Made by a program: the position numbers and the translations under genes | Notes under the pieces: model-generated | Seen by the model: the letters and a program-made list of their open reading frames with translations, nothing else | Databases searched by the model: none | Told to the model about the DNA's origin: nothing | Shown here: positions 46,992-50,678 of the stretch, in pieces | Layout of the letters: the number at the start of each line of letters is the position of its first letter | How positions within the stretch are numbered: the stretch's first letter is position 1 | NCBI RefSeq assembly: GCF_947495625.1 | Contig: NZ_CANLZW010000034.1 | Coordinates: 1 to 50,678, forward strand | Direction: 5' to 3' | DNA: 50,678 bases | DNA from: an uncultured Cocleimonas sp. | Lineage (GTDB): Bacteria; Pseudomonadota; Gammaproteobacteria; Thiotrichales; Thiotrichaceae

Positions 46992-47018
46992 TTAGGTTTT
47001 TGTTTTGTAAAAACCTAA
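46992..47018. terminator. hairpin downstream of the second iclR
   Basis: TTAGGTTTTT (46992-47001) and AAAAACCTAA (47009-47018) form a perfect 10-bp stem with a 7-base loop. It lies about 105 bases past the minus-strand iclR stop and could act on either strand. Confidence 0.45.
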
Positions 47019-47122
47019 ATAGAGCCGAGCTTGCGAGACAAAAGCTTTAGCTGACCCTTTAGGGTGAGGCGTAGCCGAATAATTTATGCAGAGCTAGGGG
47101 GTTTTTAATAGTCATTTTTTAT

Positions 47123-47902
47123 TTAACTCTCATTAAGTTCCTGACACTCAAGTTCAGAGATCTTAGTCGCGGCTTTATTAAGTTTAGGTATATATTCTTT
47201 AAGATCATCCAGACTTATGCGTGCGCTGGGCGCATGAACCGCTATTGAGTAACACACATCACCCTGCTCATTTTTGACAGGAACGGCTAAGGCAATCATG
47301 CCATCCAGATATTCACCCTGATCAAAACCGACTTCTTCTTCAGCAATTTGTCTTAATTGACCGCGGAGTTCTTTGACACTGGTTATAGTTTTATCGGTGT
47401 GTTTTGAAAGACTCGCCGCTTTTAAATAACGTTGCTGCCATGCCGTATTCATATTTGCCAGAAACAACTTACCTGCGGCTGTACAATGCAGCGGTAAATG
47501 CGAACCTACGGGCAAATGGATGCGATATGGCCAGTTACTTTCGATACGATCCAGATAAATAATTTCATTACCGTCCAATGCCGTCAGGTTGACGGTTTCA
47601 TTAATACTCTCAGACAAGCTTTGCAAGATCAGATGTCTGCTGGCAGTCATGACAGAATTAGATAGCACTGCAGTCGCGAGTTTTCTTAAACGCAAACCAC
47701 CGACAAAACGCTTACCGTTAGGCTCCCGTTGCAATAAGCCCTCTTCTTCTAGTTGTTGTGCGATTCTATGCACCGTTGCTTTGGGTAAATCCAGATCTTC
47801 AGCAAGGTAGGCGCTGGTCAGCGGTTTATCTGCCTTCATTATGGTTTCTAACAACATAAATCCGCGAATTAATGTCGACTGGGTGGCGTTCTCAGTACTC
47901 AT
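47123..47902 (-). CDS. IclR-family transcription regulator (second copy), divergent from xsc
   Basis: The 259-residue regulator has a winged helix at about residues 8-70 (STLIRGFMLLETIMKADKPL, KATVHRIAQQLEEEGLL). The effector domain has LPLHCTAAGKLFLANM and GFDQGEYLDGMIALAVPV. It is paralogous to the IclR at 45.1 kb. It faces xsc across a 198-base gap with two TGAGA-N7-TCTCA palindromes, the likely sites through which it controls xsc and itself. Whether it represses or activates cannot be told from sequence. Confidence 0.9.
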   Translation of the reverse strand: MSTENATQSTLIRGFMLLETIMKADKPLTSAYLAEDLDLPKATVHRIAQQLEEEGLLQREPNGKRFVGGLRLRKLATAVLSNSVMTASRHLILQSLSESINETVNLTALDGNEIIYLDRIESNWPYRIHLPVGSHLPLHCTAAGKLFLANMNTAWQQRYLKAASLSKHTDKTITSVKELRGQLRQIAEEEVGFDQGEYLDGMIALAVPVKNEQGDVCYSIAVHAPSARISLDDLKEYIPKLNKAATKISELECQELNES

Positions 47903-47966
47903 ATTGGCCTTTTGTTCTATAATTTAGGCCTAAAATACACGTTTAAAACATCAAAGTACATATAAT

Positions 47967-47983
47967 TGAGATTATTCATCTCA
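47967..47983. promoter_or_regulatory. putative IclR operator, site 1
   Basis: TGAGA-TTATTCA-TCTCA is a 17-base palindrome with 5-base arms and a 7-base spacer, 65 bases from the iclR start. Its centre is 48 bases from that of site 2. Together the two sites also form a larger 20-base inverted repeat with 18 matches. Confidence 0.55.
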
Positions 47984-48000
47984 TTTAGTAAAAATAATGA

Positions 48001-48029
48001 TTGACTTAAATTAATGAGACGATTAATCT
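48001..48029 (+). promoter_or_regulatory. candidate xsc promoter
   Basis: TTGACT (48001-48006) and TAATCT (48024-48029) are spaced by 17 bases. The -10 box is weak and lies inside operator site 2, which fits regulated transcription. Confidence 0.35.
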
Positions 48030-48031
48030 CA
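48015..48031. promoter_or_regulatory. putative IclR operator, site 2
   Basis: TGAGA-CGATTAA-TCTCA has the same arms and spacer as site 1. It overlaps the candidate xsc -10 box and lies 70 bases before the xsc ATG. Confidence 0.55.
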
Positions 48032-48045
48032 ATTTTCTTAAGTCG

Positions 48046-48080
48046 GTAACACATGACTGTTACACAATAATATGTAACAG
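48046..48080 (+). promoter_or_regulatory. three alternating GTAACA/TGTTAC half-sites in the xsc leader
   Basis: GTAACA (48046-48051), CTGTTAC (48057-48063) and GTAACAG (48074-48080) can pair in two alternative ways: first with second, or second with third (7 bp). The last ends 8 bases before the AGAGGAG ribosome site. It could be an operator or an RNA switch, or chance. Confidence 0.35.
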
Positions 48081-48100
48081 CTTTAACAGAGGAGATCGAA

Positions 48101-49858
48101 ATGGCTAAAATGACGCCAAGTGAAGCATTCGTAGAGACTATGGTTGCGAATGACGTAGACACCATATTTGGAATTATGGGTTCTGCTTTTATGGATGCGA
48201 TGGATATCTTCGCTCCTGCTGGAATTAGTCTAATTCCGGTTGTACATGAGCAAGGTGCAACGCACATGGCTGATGGTTATTCACGTGCTACAGGTAAGCA
48301 CGGTGTAAGTATCGGACAAAATGGTCCTGGTATTTCTAACTCTGTAACAGCAGTTGCAGCAGCATACTGGGCACACACTCCATTAGTAATGATCACTCCT
48401 GAGACAGGAACCATGGGTCAAGGCCTTGGTGGTTTCCAGGAAGCTAATCAGCTACCAATGTTTGAAGAATTTACTAAGTACCAGGGTCACGTATGTCACC
48501 CAGCTCGTATGGCTGAGTTCACAGCACGTTGTTTTGATCGTGCAATGTCTGAAATGGGTCCTACACAGTTAAACATTCCACGTGATTACTTTTACGGTGA
48601 AATCGACGTTACGATTCCTAAGCCTATGCGTTTAGATCGTGGTCCAGGTGGAACACATAGCCTAAACGAAGCAGCAGACTTAATTGCAGAAGCTAAATTC
48701 CCAGTAATCATTTCTGGTGGCGGCGTTGTAATGGGTGATGCAATTGAGCAATGTAAAGCACTTGCAGAACGTTTAAACGCACCTGTTGTAAACAGCTACC
48801 TTCACAATGACTCATTCCCGGCAAGTCACCCACTATGGTGTGGTCCACTAGGATATCAAGGTTCTAAAGCTTCTATGAAGCTAATGGCTCAAGCTGACGT
48901 TGTAATCGCTTTAGGTTCACGTTTAGGTCCATTCGGAACATTACCACAACATGGCATGGATTACTGGCCAACTGAAGCCAAGATCATCCAGATCGATGCT
49001 GATCACAAAATGCTAGGTTTAGTTAAAGATATCTCTGTTGGTATTTGCGGTGACGCAGGTGAAGCAGCAACAGCACTTGTTGACCGTTTAGAAGGTCGCG
49101 ACCTAGCTTCTGATGCGAACAAAGATGAGCGTGTTGCTACAATGAACGCAGAAAAGTCAGCTTGGGAAAAAGAGTTAACTGAGTGGGTTCATGAGAAAGA
49201 CGATTTCTCTCAGGACATGGTTGAAGAAAACAAAGAGTTTGGTTACCCATCTCCACGTCAGGTATTACGCGCACTTGAAAACGCAATGCCAGAAGACGTA
49301 ATGGTTTCTACAGACATCGGTAACATCAACTCTGTAGCTAACAGCTACCTACGTTTTGAAAAGCCACGTTCTTTCTTCGCAGCAATGAGCTGGGGTAACT
49401 GTGGTTATGCATTCCCAACAATCATTGGCGCTAAGAAAGCTGCTCCACATCGTCCTGCTATCTCATACGCAGGTGACGGCGCATGGGCAATGAGCATGAT
49501 GGAAACTATGACCTGTGTACGTCATGACATCCCTGTTACTGCGGTTGTATTCCATAACCGTCATTGGGGTGCAGAAAAGAAGAACCAGGTTGATTTCTAC
49601 GGTCGTCGTTTCACAGCGGCTGAGTTAACAGATCAGGACTTCTCAGCAATCGCTAAAGCAATGGGCGCAGAAGCAATCACTGTTACTAAGCTTGAAGAAG
49701 TTGGACCGGCACTAGAAAAAGCAATCGACATGCAGATGAACGAAGGCAAGACGACTATCATCGAGATCTTCACAACTCGTGAATTAGGCGACCCGTTCCG
49801 TAAAGATGCATTGAGCAAGCCAGTACGTTACCTTGAGAAATACAAAGACTACGTATAA
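48101..49858 (+). CDS. xsc: sulfoacetaldehyde acetyltransferase
   Basis: Xsc is a thiamine-diphosphate enzyme that converts sulfoacetaldehyde and phosphate to acetyl phosphate and sulfite. The 585-residue protein follows the three-domain ThDP plan. VVHEQGATHMADGYSRATGK near residue 48 holds the catalytic glutamate. GTMGQGLGGFQEANQ is Xsc-like, and GDGAWAMSMMETM with VFHNRHWG near residue 465 binds ThDP-Mg. The ribosome site AGAGGAG is strong. Codon choice is markedly uniform (GCA, GCT, GTA, CGT), suggesting high expression. pta, which often neighbours xsc, is not here; an IS110 element follows. Confidence 0.96.
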   Translation: MAKMTPSEAFVETMVANDVDTIFGIMGSAFMDAMDIFAPAGISLIPVVHEQGATHMADGYSRATGKHGVSIGQNGPGISNSVTAVAAAYWAHTPLVMITPETGTMGQGLGGFQEANQLPMFEEFTKYQGHVCHPARMAEFTARCFDRAMSEMGPTQLNIPRDYFYGEIDVTIPKPMRLDRGPGGTHSLNEAADLIAEAKFPVIISGGGVVMGDAIEQCKALAERLNAPVVNSYLHNDSFPASHPLWCGPLGYQGSKASMKLMAQADVVIALGSRLGPFGTLPQHGMDYWPTEAKIIQIDADHKMLGLVKDISVGICGDAGEAATALVDRLEGRDLASDANKDERVATMNAEKSAWEKELTEWVHEKDDFSQDMVEENKEFGYPSPRQVLRALENAMPEDVMVSTDIGNINSVANSYLRFEKPRSFFAAMSWGNCGYAFPTIIGAKKAAPHRPAISYAGDGAWAMSMMETMTCVRHDIPVTAVVFHNRHWGAEKKNQVDFYGRRFTAAELTDQDFSAIAKAMGAEAITVTKLEEVGPALEKAIDMQMNEGKTTIIEIFTTRELGDPFRKDALSKPVRYLEKYKDYV

Positions 49859-49892
49859 ATATTAGTTTTTAACCAAACTAGTACGGTAAAAA

Positions 49893-49925
49893 GCCCGTTC
49901 AACGCATGTTGAGCGGGTTTTTTTT
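49893..49925 (+). terminator. rho-independent terminator of xsc
   Basis: GCCCGTTCAAC and GTTGAGCGGGT form an 11-bp stem (with G-T pairs) around GCAT, followed by a run of eight T. It lies 35 bases after the xsc stop. Confidence 0.92.
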
Positions 49926-50105
49926 ATGGGCCAAAAAAATAAAATATATAATACGAATATGTCTATAAATTGAAGATTTAATAAGTTAATCAGTTTAAGA
50001 TCACTCCCAGTTCAAGCAGTGTACATCGACGATTCATTTTGAATCTACGATCGACTTTTTGGCTCTAGGTGATCCTGAAAATGACACCCCCCACCTTGTA
50101 TGTTC

Positions 50106-50132
50106 ACTCTTAAGATCAATTGAGAGTTTTTT
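50106..50132 (+). terminator. terminator-like hairpin left of the IS110 element
   Basis: ACTCTTAA pairs with TTGAGAGT around GATCAA, followed by a six-T run. No gene directly precedes it, so it may belong to sequence interrupted or carried by the insertion. Confidence 0.65.
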
Positions 50133-50169
50133 CATAAGATAATTCTATCAATAGTTCTTTATTATAAGA

Positions 50170-50375
50170 GAAGTAATCGGGAAGGCCGTCCCCACCTAAA
50201 GCCATTGAATGATGAGCTTGTAAAAAGACAGGTCTCCCGCCCTCTTCATCCATTCCGTAGAGTATCCGAGGCCTTTGAGTAAAACCCTTGAGCCTGAATC
50301 ACAAGGTCGGTAGGTGTTGGTACAGGGTCGGGAAACCCATTACTAGTCTAAATTATCTGAGCTTAAAGGGCTAAT
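50170..50375 (+). ncRNA. candidate IS110 bridge RNA region
   Basis: In IS110-group elements a structured RNA from the non-coding end upstream of the recombinase gene pairs with target and donor DNA. Here that stretch shows short stems such as GGGA/TCCC (50180-50193) and CTCT/AGAG (50242-50262). The near-repeat CCTTTGAG/CCCTTGAG lies at 50272-50292. The folds are not verified, and the exact ends are a guess from position. Confidence 0.35.
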
Positions 50376-50378
50376 TTT

Positions 50379-50678
50379 ATGAATTGTTGTGGTATTGATG
50401 TCAGTAACAAAACATTGGATGTTGTCGTTCGAAAGAAAGGGAAGTCGTTAGACTGTCGAAAGTTTGACAATGATTACGCGGGTCATATGGCGGTTATCAC
50501 TTACCTAAAAAAACATAAGGTTACCCGGGTTGGCATAGAAGCCACAGGTTACTATCATTTAGATCTAGCCTTGGAATTAGATGACACTCAAGACATCGAG
50601 ATAATGATTATTAACCCTCGCGCTTCCAAGAACTTTGCTAGAGCCATGATGCAACGTAACAAAACCGATGCCTCTGAT
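50379..50678 (+). CDS. IS110-family transposase (DEDD recombinase), truncated by window edge
   Basis: The first 100 codons are present and the frame is still open at the end of the window. MNCCGIDVSNKTLDVVV at the start holds the first acidic residue of the RuvC-like DEDD domain (D7). GIEATGYYHLDLAL near residue 52 carries the Glu, and INPRASKNFARAMMQRNKTDASD is the typical following block. The C-terminal serine-containing domain lies beyond the window. Confidence 0.93.
   Translation, partial: MNCCGIDVSNKTLDVVVRKKGKSLDCRKFDNDYAGHMAVITYLKKHKVTRVGIEATGYYHLDLALELDDTQDIEIMIINPRASKNFARAMMQRNKTDASD

Larger units (their letters stand above)
46699..47122. other. intergenic region with repeat copy 13 and structured sequence
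   Basis: About 420 bases with no gene. At 46774-46800 and 46867-46893 there is an imperfect direct repeat, both copies ending ACTGTTTAA. From 46966 onward comes repeat copy 13, a 10-bp hairpin and a G/C-richer block with several short palindromes, ending AGCTAGGGGG near 47100. Confidence 0.5.
49859..50378. other. intergenic region between xsc and the IS110 transposase gene
   Basis: It contains the xsc terminator, a stretch with a weak repeat-like GACACCCCCCACC at 50085-50097, a second terminator hairpin, and the non-coding left part of an IS110 element. No protein-coding gene is seen. Confidence 0.6.
50133..50678 (+). mobile_element. IS110-family insertion sequence, left part only
   Basis: The transposase gene identifies the element, and it runs off the window. 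The left boundary is not determined, because IS110 elements often lack terminal inverted repeats; it should lie between the terminator hairpin and about 50180. The non-coding stretch before the transposase gene has the length expected for the IS110 bridge RNA region. Confidence 0.75.

Noticed and set aside
50085-50105. GACACCCCCCACC as a further copy of the dispersed repeat
   Set aside because: Only the C-run matches well; TACTTT, GGCAC and the T-tract are missing or changed.

Overview
The window is an AT-rich gammaproteobacterial chromosome segment of about 50.7 kb. Three things point to Gammaproteobacteria: the Mla/MurA block, the riboflavin/NusB/ThiL/PgpA block, and the rpe-gph-trpE linkage. 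The genes for aerobic sulfonate use and the alternative spermidine route would suit a marine bacterium. I cannot name the genus from sequence alone.

Layout. Positions 1-15.8 kb are almost all minus-strand housekeeping genes. In transcription order from the right these are truD, a lytic transglycosylase, ribE-ribBA(X)-ribH-nusB-thiL-pgpA, a phosphoribosyltransferase, mlaF-mlaE-mlaD-mlaC-mlaB (outer-membrane lipid asymmetry), murA, hisG, a DAHP synthase and hisD. Positions 16-21.2 kb hold a plus-strand spermidine operon: carboxynorspermidine synthase, carboxynorspermidine decarboxylase, agmatinase and arginine decarboxylase. Positions 21.6-29.7 kb carry small membrane and lipid genes, a PLP desulfhydrase-like enzyme, a cytochrome c5, rpe, gph, a probable Trp leader peptide, trpE-trpG, an RDD protein and a CPBP protease. 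Positions 29.9-35.8 kb hold ETF-ubiquinone oxidoreductase, a sulfotransferase-like gene and a three-gene PhnCDE-type ABC importer.

Positions 36-50 kb form an accessory, sulfonate-centred region. It contains a class V aminotransferase, etfB-etfA, a flavin amine oxidase gene with two in-frame stops, taurine:pyruvate aminotransferase (tpa), a MocR/TauR-type regulator, two paralogous IclR regulators, a DUF599 membrane protein and sulfoacetaldehyde acetyltransferase (xsc). Tpa plus Xsc would convert taurine to alanine, acetyl phosphate and sulfite. The ETF proteins and ETF-QO would carry electrons from flavin dehydrogenases to ubiquinone. The window ends inside an IS110-family element.

The most unusual feature is a dispersed repeat with 16 recognisable copies. 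Its form is GTCACCCCCCTACTTT, one to three variable bases, then GGCACTTTTTT. Most copies lie on the sense strand within about 100 bases after a stop codon, and some are doubled as inverted pairs. It resembles a family of 3'-end or terminator elements, or possibly a DNA-uptake-type or MITE-like repeat. Other points of interest are two identical-layout palindromes between iclR and xsc, interleaved inverted repeats before tpa, and a nearly leaderless Trp leader peptide.
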